Of a stretch of 10,832 nt of DNA, positions 1 through 6,172 are shown in pieces (positions within the stretch are counted from its first letter, which is position 1; each line of letters starts with the position of its first letter). This stretch comes from Pseudomonadota bacterium. Its GTDB lineage: Bacteria > Pseudomonadota > Alphaproteobacteria > Rhizobiales > Kaistiaceae. A program made the position numbers and the translations under genes. The stretch covers positions 1 to 10,832 of the forward strand of contig JAEVZM010000646.1 of the NCBI GenBank assembly GCA_023392225.1, read 5' to 3'. The notes under the pieces are model-generated. The model did no database searches, was not told the origin of the DNA, and saw only the letters and a program-made list of their open reading frames with translations.

Positions 1-1137
1 GGCGCAGACCGCGCAGGCGGCGATGATCGCCACCATGGGCACCGAGGTGCCGTCGAACACCAGGCTCGCCACCGTCACCATCACGGCGCCGGTGAGGAAC
101 TGGATGGTGCCGCCGAGCGCCGAGGCGACGCCGGCGATCGGGCCATGCTCCTCGAGGGCCATCACCATCGACGACGGGATCACGAGGCCGAGGCAGGCAA
201 AGGCGAGGAACAGCCCGACCATCAGCACCGCGAGCTCCGTGAAACCGGCCAGCGTCACCGCGAGGAGGATCAGCGACAGCACCATGAAGCTGGTGACCGC
301 GGTCAGGACGACCCGGTTGAAGCCGTGGCGTCCGGCGAGCCGGGCCGCGAACTGCGATGCCCCGATGAAGCCGATCGCGTTCACCGAGAAGGCGAAGCTG
401 AACTGCAGCGGGCTCATGCCGTAGTGGTCGATGTAGATGAACGAGGCATTGGCGATGAAGGTAAAGAAGCTCGCAAGGCCGAGGCCCGCGATCAGCGTCA
501 GGCTGAGGAACCGGACGTCGCGGAACAGCGTGCCGAAGCTCTGCGCCATGGTGCGGAGCGCCAGCGGCTTCCGCCGCTCTGGCGGGAGCGTCTCGGGAAG
601 GGCGAGCGCGACGAGCAGAATGCCGAGCACGGCGACCAGCGTGATCACGGCGAAGACACCGCGCCAGCCGACGAAGACGATCACGGTGCTGCCGATCAGC
701 GGTGCCAGGATCGGGGCGACGCTGAACACCAGCATGACGGTCGACATCAGCTTCGCCGCCGCGATGCCGGTGTGCAGGTCGCGGATGATCGCCCGCGGCG
801 TGATCGCGCAGGCGGCCGCGCCGATGCCCTGGACGAAGCGGAAGAAGATCAGCCACTCGATCGACGGCGCGAGGGCACAGCCGATACCGCCCAGCGCGAA
901 GATGCCGAGGCCGAAGAACAGCGGCTTCCGGCGGCCGACGGTGTCGGAGATCGGGCCATAGGCGATCTGCGCCACACCGAAGGTGACGAAGAACACCATC
1001 AGCGTCATCTGCGTCGCAGCGGTCGAGGCGCCGAGATCCTGCGAGATGGACGGCAGGGCGGGGAGGTACATGTCGATCGCGAAGGGACCGACGGCCGAGA
1101 GCAGGCCGAGGACGACGGCGTACTTGTAGGACTTCAT
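1..1137 (-). CDS. Bcr/CflA-family MFS drug efflux transporter (3' end off window)
   Basis: This inner-membrane proton-driven exporter belongs to the major facilitator superfamily, DHA1 group; Bcr/CflA members expel drugs such as bicyclomycin, chloramphenicol or sulfonamides. The frame is open for 379 codons from ATG at 1137 to the window edge, so roughly the last 20-30 residues of a protein of about 400 are missing. The N-terminus reads MKSYKYAVVLGLLSAVGPFA and continues IDMYLPALPS, the typical TM1 signature of Bcr/CflA. The MFS loop motif follows at about residues 61-71 (GPISDTVGRRK). About a dozen hydrophobic segments follow, with a polar mid-loop near residue 190 (LPETLPPERRKPL). A GGGGGA lies 9 bases before the ATG. 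The gene diverges from a TetR gene with palindromes between them, so repression by that TetR and induction by a toxic compound is likely. The substrate cannot be read from the sequence. Confidence 0.93.
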   Translation of the reverse strand, partial: MKSYKYAVVLGLLSAVGPFAIDMYLPALPSISQDLGASTAATQMTLMVFFVTFGVAQIAYGPISDTVGRRKPLFFGLGIFALGGIGCALAPSIEWLIFFRFVQGIGAAACAITPRAIIRDLHTGIAAAKLMSTVMLVFSVAPILAPLIGSTVIVFVGWRGVFAVITLVAVLGILLVALALPETLPPERRKPLALRTMAQSFGTLFRDVRFLSLTLIAGLGLASFFTFIANASFIYIDHYGMSPLQFSFAFSVNAIGFIGASQFAARLAGRHGFNRVVLTAVTSFMVLSLILLAVTLAGFTELAVLMVGLFLAFACLGLVIPSSMVMALEEHGPIAGVASALGGTIQFLTGAVMVTVASLVFDGTSVPMVAIIAACAVCA

Positions 1138-1195
1138 AGCTGAGGATCCCCCGGAGCTGGGCAGCCCCGAATCGAATTGCGGATTGATGCCGCCA

Positions 1196-1210
1196 TTGTG
1201 CGTCGCACAA
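1196..1210. promoter_or_regulatory. Perfect 15-bp palindrome upstream of the transporter
   Basis: TTGTGCG and CGCACAA are exact inverted arms around a single T. The site lies about 59 bases upstream of the transporter ATG and about 160 bases from the TetR operator candidate. Its size and symmetry fit a dimeric repressor or activator site, but its sequence differs from the 1372-1389 palindrome, so it may bind another protein. Function is inferred only. Confidence 0.4.
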
Positions 1211-1367
1211 ATGACGGAATCGGTCAGTATTGAACGCGCCTGGACGGCCCCCTCGCACCGGCGCGTCTTGGCCGGCACCCGCAACGGGGGCCGACTGCCG
1301 CGTTCTCTCGGTTTCCTGCTGCGCCTTCGGCGACCCGGCGGAATCTTGCCCGTCGGGGAATGTCGAT

Positions 1368-1397
1368 ATTTTTGGACACTCTTGTCCAATTAGTCAA
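1368..1397 (-). promoter_or_regulatory. Candidate promoter for the efflux transporter
   Basis: On the minus strand TTGACT (1397-1392) matches the sigma-70 -35 box at five of six bases. AAAAAT (1373-1368) is a weak -10 after an 18-base spacer. The 18-bp palindrome falls almost wholly inside the spacer, where a bound repressor would block RNA polymerase. It implies a leader of about 220 bases before the ATG at 1137, so a second promoter closer to the gene is possible. Confidence 0.35.
1372..1389. promoter_or_regulatory. Candidate TetR operator, perfect 7+4+7 palindrome
   Basis: TTGGACA (1372-1378) and TGTCCAA (1383-1389) are exact inverted repeats around CTCT. The site lies 28 bp before the chosen TetR ATG, between the divergent TetR and efflux genes, and overlaps candidate promoter elements of both. 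TetR-family regulators usually bind such 15-20 bp palindromes and repress both themselves and the adjacent efflux gene. The symmetry is seen directly; binding is inferred. Confidence 0.7.
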
Positions 1398-1410
1398 CCC
1401 CGACTATCTT
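1382..1410 (+). promoter_or_regulatory. Candidate promoter for the tetR gene, possibly leaderless
   Basis: TTGTCC (1382-1387) and TATCTT (1405-1410) are separated by exactly 17 bases and each matches the sigma-70 consensus at four of six positions. The -35 box overlaps the right arm of the operator. A start about 7 bases after the -10 would fall on the ATG at 1417, giving a leaderless mRNA. That agrees with the absence of a Shine-Dalgarno sequence there. Confidence 0.4.
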
Positions 1411-1416
1411 GTTTTC

Positions 1417-2094
1417 ATGGCAGACACGATGGACGCGCCGCACGGCGCCGCAGCGATTCCCCGTGGTCCGGTATCGAAGCGGGCCCTGATCATCGATGCG
1501 GCGAGCCGGGTGTTCGCCCGCGAGGGCTTCGCCGGAGCCGGCATCGACATGATCGCGACGGAGGCGGGCGTCGCGCGCCAGACCGTCTACAACCAGCTCG
1601 GCGACAAGGAGAAGGTGTTCGCCGCGGTGGTCGAGGACACCACCGAACGGGCCAATGCCGGGCTGTTTGCCGCCCTCGCCACGTTTCCCGAGCGCCCGCG
1701 CGACCTCGAGGGGGAGCTGGTCGCCTTCGCGAGGCGCCTGGCTTCGACCTGCATCTGCGACCGGCGGGCCGCCGCACTCCACAAGCTCGTCGAGACCGAG
1801 GCGCACCGCTACCCGGAGCTGTTCGAGACCTGGCGCGATCGCGGTCCCGGGCGCGTCTGGGCGGCGGTTTCGGCGCGGCTGTCGCGCCTCGCCCATGACG
1901 GCCTGCTCGAGCTGGATGACCCCGACCTTGCCGCACGCCAGCTCATGGCGCTGGTTAACATGGACCTGCGCGGGCCGGCGATGATGGGGCACAAGCCGAC
2001 CGAGGCAGAGATCGACGAGGCAACCCGGGCAGCGGTGCGGACGTTCCTTCGCGCCTATGGCCACCGGGTCCCCGCAGGCGAGCGAGCCGAGTAG
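1417..2094 (+). CDS. TetR/AcrR-family transcriptional regulator
   Basis: This 225-residue one-component repressor has an N-terminal DNA-binding domain at about residues 20-67. It contains the family pattern ALIIDAASRVFAREGF, then a helix-turn-helix with MIATEAGVARQTVYNQLGDK (45-64). The C-terminal ligand and dimer domain (about 90-215, with LVETEAHRYPELFETWRDRG) resembles the AefR-like C-terminal domain. I chose ATG 1417 over an in-frame ATG at 1360 because the palindromic operator and the likely promoter lie between them, and an upstream start would place both inside the gene. ATG 1429 is also possible. The divergent Bcr/CflA exporter is the obvious target, with autorepression likely. The inducer is unknown. 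Confidence 0.93.
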   Translation: MADTMDAPHGAAAIPRGPVSKRALIIDAASRVFAREGFAGAGIDMIATEAGVARQTVYNQLGDKEKVFAAVVEDTTERANAGLFAALATFPERPRDLEGELVAFARRLASTCICDRRAAALHKLVETEAHRYPELFETWRDRGPGRVWAAVSARLSRLAHDGLLELDDPDLAARQLMALVNMDLRGPAMMGHKPTEAEIDEATRAAVRTFLRAYGHRVPAGERAE

Positions 2095-2184
2095 CGTCTC
2101 CCGGTCGCGGATTTGATCCAGCGCATGGAACCGGCGGTTTCCCGCGAGGGACCATTCGCGCCGAATTGCATGGAATGCAGGGAT

Positions 2185-2550
2185 ATGCCCGACCTGAGGA
2201 TCAAGCGCATCTACGAGCCGGCGAGTCCGGATGATGGCGCCCGGGTCTTGGTCGATCGGGTCTGGCCGCGCGGCGTCACCAAGGATGCGGCGCAGCTTGC
2301 GCTGTGGCTCCGGGACATTGCGCCGAGCACTGCCCTCCGCAAGTGGTTCGGGCACGACCCCGCGCGTTGGTCCGCGTTCCGCGACCGCTATCGCGACGAG
2401 CTGGCGGCGAATGAGCCGATCGTCGCCGAGCTGGAGGCGCTGGTCCGCCGCGGGCGCGTGACGCTGCTCTATGGAGCCCGGGACGAGCAGCACAATCAGG
2501 CCGTGGCGCTGGCCGAGTATCTTCGGAATCGGAAGGGGAGTGAGGGATGA
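2185..2550 (+). CDS. DUF488 family protein (YeaO-like)
   Basis: This 121-residue soluble protein carries the DUF488 hallmark early on: IKRIYEP, then DDGARVLVDRVWPRGVTK (about residues 5-33). Further family features are LRKWFGHDPARWSAFRDRY in the middle and the hydrophobic strand VTLLYGARDEQHNQA near the C-terminus. The biochemical role of DUF488 is not established. The start at 2185 fits the usual family N-terminus, and AGGGA lies just before it, closer than is ideal. An in-frame ATG at 2170 has no better ribosome site. The stop overlaps the hemoglobin start by ATGA, so the two are almost certainly one transcript with coupled translation. The 90-base gap after tetR shows no clear terminator, so read-through from tetR is possible. 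Confidence 0.9.
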   Translation: MPDLRIKRIYEPASPDDGARVLVDRVWPRGVTKDAAQLALWLRDIAPSTALRKWFGHDPARWSAFRDRYRDELAANEPIVAELEALVRRGRVTLLYGARDEQHNQAVALAEYLRNRKGSEG

Positions 2551-3056
2551 GCGCGGCACACGATGCTGGCGGTGGAGGGGTCGGCGAGTTGTCGCCGGAG
2601 GAGCGCCGGGCGCTGATCGTGCAGGCGATCCAGGACGAGACGGGCATCGACGAGGCGATGATCGAGCGGCTGGTCCGCTCGTTCTACGACCGGGTGCAGG
2701 CCGACCCCCTGATCGGGCCGGTGTTCGCGGCCCGCATCAGCGCCTGGGAACCCCACCTCCAGCAGATGTTCGCGTTCTGGTCGTCGGTGGCGCTGAGCAC
2801 CGGCCGCTACCAGGGTGCGCCGATGCGCAAGCACCTCTTCCTGCCGATCGACGCCCGGCACTTCGACCGCTGGCTCGCGCTGTTCGAGGCAACGGCAGCC
2901 GAGATCTGCCCGCCCAAGGCGGCAGCGCACTTCATCGTCCGGGCGCGGCGGATCGCCGAGAACTTCGAGATGGGCGTGGCCAACGTCAACGGGGTGATGC
3001 TGGGGAAGGGCGAACGCCTCCATTTGCCCGAGATCGGTGCATCTGCCTCCGAGTAA
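2547..3056 (+). CDS. Group III truncated hemoglobin
   Basis: This is a 169-residue cytoplasmic 2-over-2 heme globin. Group III members bind O2 and NO and are linked mainly to nitrosative or low-oxygen stress; the exact role here is unknown. The globin core spans about residues 35-155. Visible features are SFYDRV with Tyr47 in the B10 position, WEPHLQQMFAFWSS with His70 at or near E7, GRYQGAPM, and HFDRWLALF with His105 as the proximal heme ligand (F8). An N-terminal extension of about 30 residues (Gly-rich, then SPEERRALIVQAIQDETGID) precedes helix B and is longer than minimal group III globins. A strong purine-rich site (GGAAGGGGAGTGAGGG) lies directly upstream, inside the DUF488 gene, and the ATGA overlap indicates coupling. 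Confidence 0.93.
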   Translation: MSAAHDAGGGGVGELSPEERRALIVQAIQDETGIDEAMIERLVRSFYDRVQADPLIGPVFAARISAWEPHLQQMFAFWSSVALSTGRYQGAPMRKHLFLPIDARHFDRWLALFEATAAEICPPKAAAHFIVRARRIAENFEMGVANVNGVMLGKGERLHLPEIGASASE

Positions 3057-3457
3057 CTCCTCGGCTTCGAGCATACCTTAAAGAAGGCCCTCACCGGCCT
3101 TCCCATCGTCGGCGGCAACGGCGCCGCCGACTTTGACCCGCGCCGGCCGGCCGGAAGGCGAGATCATATCCCCCACCATGACGACACCGGTCTCGGCGCG
3201 GTCGGCTTCACCGACATCGCGATCAATGTCGCGACCATCGACAAGACGGTGCCGGAGGTGGCAGCCTTCGACAAGTGAATCGTCTTCGTCGGCCCGCTGG
3301 TCGACCAGATCAGGGGGCGCGGCGATGTCGATGCCGAGGCGGTCTTCGACGCCGTGGCCGAGGAGCTGCCTGCGCGTTCGGACCCGATCCGGCCCGGACG
3401 CAACTCCAGACGATCCTCTACGAGGCACGCAAGCCGGAGAATGGGGAAGAACCTGCA
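3057..3457 (+). pseudogene. Decayed coding remnant between hemoglobin and DUF1697 genes
   Basis: There is no intact gene here, but a reading frame beginning directly after the hemoglobin stop, in the same frame, looks coding. It has 73 sense codons to a TGA at 3276-3278, then continues in frame to about 3390. Nearly every third base is G or C. Fragments include GFEHTLKKALTGLPIVGGNG, GLGAVGFTDIAINVATIDK, then after the TGA, IVFVGPLVDQIRGRG and DAEAVFDAVAEEL. Near 3380-3395 the coding signature moves to another frame (RTQLQTILYEARKPENGEE), which runs without a stop into DUF1697. There is no start codon with a ribosome site. I read it as the broken end of a gene with one nonsense mutation, possibly TGG to TGA, and one frameshift. 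I do not recognise the family. Confidence 0.5.
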
Positions 3458-3994
3458 GTGACTCTCCACGTCGCCTTCCTTCGCGGGGTCGGCGGGCCTC
3501 GCCCGGCGCCTGGCGCGAAGCTGGTCGCGTGCCTCGGCGGTGCCGGGTATGACCGGGTGCGCCCGGTGATGGCCACCGGCAACGTCATCTTCGGCCAGGC
3601 CGGCAAGCGGAAGGCGCCGGAGGAAGCGGCGATCAGCGACCTGCTCGAGCGCCACTTCGGCTACCCGCTGCCGGCAGTCCTCCGGACGGGCGACGCGGTG
3701 CTCGGCATGGTCGACGAGGCGCCGTTCCACGGCGTCGATGCCGACCGGCTGGTGCGCTTCGTTGCCCTGCTCGCCGCCGATGCGCCGGAGGCGTCGGCCT
3801 TTCCCGAGCCCGGGCGCGATGCCGGCTACCGGCTGGTCGAGCGGCGCGAGCGCGATCTTCTCTTCCTGATCGACCGGGATGTGGTGAGGACGCCCGACGT
3901 CATGGCCAGGCTCGAGCGCGCCTTCCGCAAGCGCCTGACGACGCGCAACTGGAACACCATGGAGAAGGTGGCTGCCGCCATGCGCGACGGATAG
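3458..3994 (+). CDS. DUF1697 domain-containing protein
   Basis: This 178-residue protein matches DUF1697, a widespread family of small cytoplasmic proteins without a proven function. The family pattern is an opening like YVALLRGINVGG, then a GYxxVRTYIQSGNVVF segment. Here these read HVAFLRGVGG (residues 4-13) and GYDRVRPVMATGNVIFG. The typical C-terminal signature appears as LERAFRKRLTTRNWNTMEKV, where family members usually have TxRNWNTVxKL. The frame is open far upstream, but I place the start at GTG 3458 because the family N-terminus begins there and GGGGAAG sits 8 bases before it. The upstream part belongs to the decayed remnant. The gene lies in line with DUF488 and the globin, but the broken gene between them weakens any operon claim. 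Confidence 0.88.
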   Translation: MTLHVAFLRGVGGPRPAPGAKLVACLGGAGYDRVRPVMATGNVIFGQAGKRKAPEEAAISDLLERHFGYPLPAVLRTGDAVLGMVDEAPFHGVDADRLVRFVALLAADAPEASAFPEPGRDAGYRLVERRERDLLFLIDRDVVRTPDVMARLERAFRKRLTTRNWNTMEKVAAAMRDG

Positions 3995-4062
3995 GCTCCG
4001 ATCGCCGAGGCTTTTGCCGCGCTCGCGCGCGCGGTACGTTCGGTGTTCCTTCTGCCCCCCGC

Positions 4063-4740
4063 ATGGAGCCTGCCTTGGCCAAAGCAGCCGTCCGTCCGAA
4101 GCCCGGACCCGCCACCACCGACGCCGCCGACGGGAGCCTTGCGACCGGGTCGAATGCGCCGAACCGGAGCGACCTCTCGCTCGAGGCTTCGATCGGGCGG
4201 AAGGTCCGCAACCTCCGCCAGCGGCTGCAGCTCACCGCGAGCGAGGTCGCGGCGGAGGCCGGGCTGTCGACAGGCATGCTGTCGAAGATCGAGAATGGCG
4301 GCACCTCGCCGTCGCTGTCGACCCTGCAGGCGCTGGCCCGCGCGCTCAACGTGCCGCTGACCTCGTTCTTCGCCGACTTCGAGGAGCGGCGCGACTGCTC
4401 GTTTGTGAAGGCCGGGCAGGGGGTGATGATCGAGCGGCGCGGTACCAAGGCCGGCCATCACTACGAGCTGCTCGGCCACTCGCTGTCGGGCGACATCGTC
4501 GTCGAGCCCTACCTGATCACGCTCAGCGAGGACGCCAATCCCTACGCGCTGTTCCAGCACGAGGGCCTCGAGTTCCTCTACATGCTGACCGGCAAGGTGG
4601 TGTACCGCCACGCCGACAAGCTCTATCCGATGGAGCCGGGCGATGCGCTGTTCTTCGACGCCGGGGCGCCGCACGGCCCCGAGGAGCTCGTCGAGCAGCC
4701 GATGAGCTACCTGTCGATCATCATCTATCCACGGAGCTGA
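4063..4740 (+). CDS. XRE-family transcriptional regulator with C-terminal cupin domain
   Basis: This 225-residue regulator combines an HTH_3 DNA-binding domain with a cupin_2 sensor domain. Residues 1-40 are a low-complexity Ala/Pro-rich tail. The HTH spans about 44-100 (IGRKVRNLRQRLQLTASEVA, then GLSTGMLSKIENG, and LARALNVPLTSFF). The cupin barrel covers about 148-222, with FQHEGLEFLYMLTGKV holding His166, Glu170 and Gly177 of motif 1, and PGDALFFDAGAPHGP with His204 of motif 2. Relatives sense small metabolites and often control nearby amine or amino-acid catabolism or transport genes. Here the nearest candidate targets are the binding-protein gene and the sarcosine oxidase genes to the right, but the link is inferred from proximity. 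No clear ribosome site precedes ATG 4063, and the 68-base upstream gap is GC-rich without an obvious promoter. Confidence 0.92.
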   Translation: MEPALAKAAVRPKPGPATTDAADGSLATGSNAPNRSDLSLEASIGRKVRNLRQRLQLTASEVAAEAGLSTGMLSKIENGGTSPSLSTLQALARALNVPLTSFFADFEERRDCSFVKAGQGVMIERRGTKAGHHYELLGHSLSGDIVVEPYLITLSEDANPYALFQHEGLEFLYMLTGKVVYRHADKLYPMEPGDALFFDAGAPHGPEELVEQPMSYLSIIIYPRS

Positions 4741-4756
4741 CGCCGGGCCGAGGGGC

Positions 4757-4966
4757 TCAGCGCCGCTTGCGGCCCTTGACCTTCTGGCCGCTCTTCACCG
4801 TCGGCTTGGCCGGCGCGGGCGCCGCCATCCGCGACGCATCGTCGGAGAGGCGCTTGAAGGCGCTTTCGAGGAAAAGCCAGGCGGAACGGTCGCCATCATC
4901 CGCCTCCGTCTCGGCGTGGCGGCGGCACTCGTCGGCCTGATTGCGGTAGCCGTCGCCGGCGGCCAT
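4757..4966 (-). CDS. Small conserved-type hypothetical protein (YRxQAxECRR motif)
   Basis: This protein has 69 residues. Its N-terminal half (GYRNQADECRRHAETEADDG, then RSAWLFLESAFKRLSDDA) follows the pattern YRxxAxECRRxAExxxDxxxxxxWLxLAxxWxxLA, which I know from many short uncharacterised rhizobial proteins predicted to form a helical hairpin. The C-terminal tail (APAPAKPTVKSGQKVKGRKRR) is basic and probably disordered; such tails can bind nucleic acid or membranes, which is speculation here. AGGAG lies 8 bases before the ATG at 4966. The gene converges on the XRE-cupin gene with 16 bases between stops. It is separated from the upstream leftward binding-protein gene by that gene's terminator, so it is probably transcribed on its own. 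The function is unknown. Confidence 0.75.
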   Translation of the reverse strand: MAAGDGYRNQADECRRHAETEADDGDRSAWLFLESAFKRLSDDASRMAAPAPAKPTVKSGQKVKGRKRR

Positions 4967-4974
4967 GGCGATCT

Positions 4975-5021
4975 CCTGCGGCGGGCAAGCGAATCAATCG
5001 TCCCGCCAAGGGTACCGCAGG
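4975..5021 (-). promoter_or_regulatory. Possible leader structure sequestering the small gene's ribosome site
   Basis: In the minus-strand leader, CCTGC (5021-5017) can pair with GCAGG (4979-4975), which is part of the Shine-Dalgarno sequence GCAGGAG. Directly inside it, GGCGGG (5007-5002) pairs with CCCGCC (4985-4980). This gives 11 base pairs with a 9-base bulge on one side and a 16-base loop. If the transcript starts upstream of 5021 the ribosome site would be masked. No promoter is evident, so a transcription start inside the structure is possible. Confidence 0.3.
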
Positions 5022-5060
5022 TTGAATCCGCTGCGCAGTGGCCGGCTTCACAACGCAGGC

Positions 5061-5089
5061 AAAGAAAAAGGGGGCGCCGAAGCGCCCCC
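5061..5089 (-). terminator. Intrinsic terminator of the binding-protein gene (UUCG loop)
   Basis: On the minus strand GGGGGCGC, loop TTCG, GCGCCCCC forms a perfect 8-bp stem closed by the stable C(UUCG)G tetraloop. It is followed by CTTTTTCTTT as the U-rich tail, reading down to 5061. The stem begins 53 bases after the binding-protein stop at 5143. It is correctly oriented only for leftward transcription and separates that gene from the small gene at 4757-4966. Confidence 0.88.
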
Positions 5090-5142
5090 AGTTCCACGGG
5101 TCGTCCGGGTCTCCTAGGGAGCGAGAGCCCGGGTTTCCAGTG

Positions 5143-6132
5143 CTACTTGGCGAGGCAGCTGTCCGCCGTATCCGGGGTGCACTCGTCGAGGCCGGTGTAG
5201 AGCGGATCCTCGACGGTCTTGCCCGCGATCAGGTCGATGAGGACGGTCGGCGCGCGGTAGCCCATCTCGAACGGCCGCTGGCCGATCTGGGCGTGGCTGT
5301 GCCCCGCCTTGAGGGCGTCCATCTGCGGCGGCAGCGTGTCGCCGGCGACGATGACGAGGTCCTTCGACTTGAGGCGCGGCTCGAGCTGGGTCGTGGTCTG
5401 GGCATAGGCCTCGGGTGCGAACTGCGCCCAGCCGCCGACGAGGATGAAGGCGTCGAGGTCGGGGTTGGCGGCCGTCACGTCGGCGAGCTGCTGGTTCGCG
5501 GTCGGAATGTCGTCATTGGTGTAGACCGGGCAGCCGTCGATCTCGGTCCAGCCACCCTGGCCGGTCAGGCGCTCGGTGCCCTCGGCGCCGGCGATCGTGT
5601 CGCGGAAGCCCTGGGCGCGCTCGTTGATGTTGGCCGCGGCGACGTTGCCCATCTGCAGGCAGACGGTACCGCCATCGGGCTTCAGCGCCTTGAGGTGCTC
5701 GGCCATCTTGACGCCCATCTCGCTGTTCTTGGTGCCGAGATAGGTCTTGCGGAGGTCGGCATCGGCCGGCAGCAGGTCGGCGTCGATCGTCATGATCGGC
5801 ATCGACGGCGCCTTCTCGCGAAGCATGGCGGCCATGGCCGGGGCGTTCGACGGCGAGATGGCGATGCCAGCAACGCCCTTGGCGATCAGGGCGGCGACGA
5901 GCTGGACTTCGCCGGCTTCATCCGAGGACAGCGCCGGGCCGGTATAGAGGCACTCGTATTCGGAGTCGGGGTTCTCGTCGTTCCACTTCGCGCAGCCGTT
6001 GCCGAGCACGGTGAAGAACGGGTTGTCGAGGCCCTTCACCACGACCGCCAGCGTCTTCTTTTCCTGTGCGACGGACGACCCGCCTGCGGCGACGAGCGCA
6101 GCCGCCGCGATCAAGAGCAGCTTCTTTCGCAT
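5143..6132 (-). CDS. Sugar ABC transporter periplasmic substrate-binding protein
   Basis: This 329-residue secreted protein captures a sugar or polyol and delivers it to the permease encoded at 7281-8360. A signal peptide (MRKKLLLIAAAALVAAGGSS, likely cleaved after SVA or SVAQ) precedes a type I periplasmic-binding fold of the RbsB/Peripla_BP_4 group. Segments include LAVVVKGLDNPFF, LIAKGVAGIAISPSN, MPIMTIDADL, ANINERAQGFRDTI and AFILVGG. Start ATG 6132 is set by the signal peptide and by GGGAGG 6 bases upstream, although the frame is open to 6273. It has six cysteines (47, 61, 158, 201, 318, 326), an even number that could form disulfides after export. It reads away from the ATPase and permease genes, is followed by a strong terminator, and its leader carries two hairpins. 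The ligand is not deducible. Confidence 0.93.
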   Translation of the reverse strand: MRKKLLLIAAAALVAAGGSSVAQEKKTLAVVVKGLDNPFFTVLGNGCAKWNDENPDSEYECLYTGPALSSDEAGEVQLVAALIAKGVAGIAISPSNAPAMAAMLREKAPSMPIMTIDADLLPADADLRKTYLGTKNSEMGVKMAEHLKALKPDGGTVCLQMGNVAAANINERAQGFRDTIAGAEGTERLTGQGGWTEIDGCPVYTNDDIPTANQQLADVTAANPDLDAFILVGGWAQFAPEAYAQTTTQLEPRLKSKDLVIVAGDTLPPQMDALKAGHSHAQIGQRPFEMGYRAPTVLIDLIAGKTVEDPLYTGLDECTPDTADSCLAK

Positions 6133-6151
6133 TTCAGTCCTCCCACGATTG

Positions 6152-6172
6152 AGGGTGCGGGATTCGCACCCT
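6152..6172 (-). promoter_or_regulatory. Leader hairpin next to the binding-protein ribosome site
   Basis: AGGGTGCG and CGCACCCT are exact 8-bp inverted arms around five bases. In the minus-strand mRNA this stem ends about 7 bases before GGGAGG and 19 bases before the ATG. It leaves the ribosome site free and could protect the 5' end from decay, or it could be a protein-binding site in DNA. The pairing is seen directly; its role is inferred. Confidence 0.5.

Noticed and set aside
145..1143. Long rightward open frame rich in Arg, Glu, His and Asp
   Set aside because: It is antisense to the Bcr/CflA transporter; its composition is the usual product of reading a GC-rich gene on the opposite strand, and no family is recognisable.
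1360..1416. Upstream ATG extension of the TetR gene by 19 codons
   Set aside because: It would place the palindromic operator and the likely promoter inside the coding region, and its G-rich site directly abuts the ATG.
2113..2184. Upstream extension of the DUF488 gene (TTG start at 2113 or ATG at 2170)
   Set aside because: The DUF488 family N-terminus aligns with the methionine at 2185, and the extra residues resemble no family member.
2095..2184. Weak inverted repeats after tetR (GGAACC/GGTTTCC near 2127-2142; TGCAT-GGA-ATGCA at 2167-2179)
   Set aside because: The arms are short or imperfect and no T-tract follows, so I cannot call a terminator or operator.
6152..6172. Possible tRNA-like fragment because of the TTCG-like loop sequence in the leader hairpin
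   Set aside because: There is no acceptor stem, anticodon arm or D-arm around it; it is a simple hairpin.
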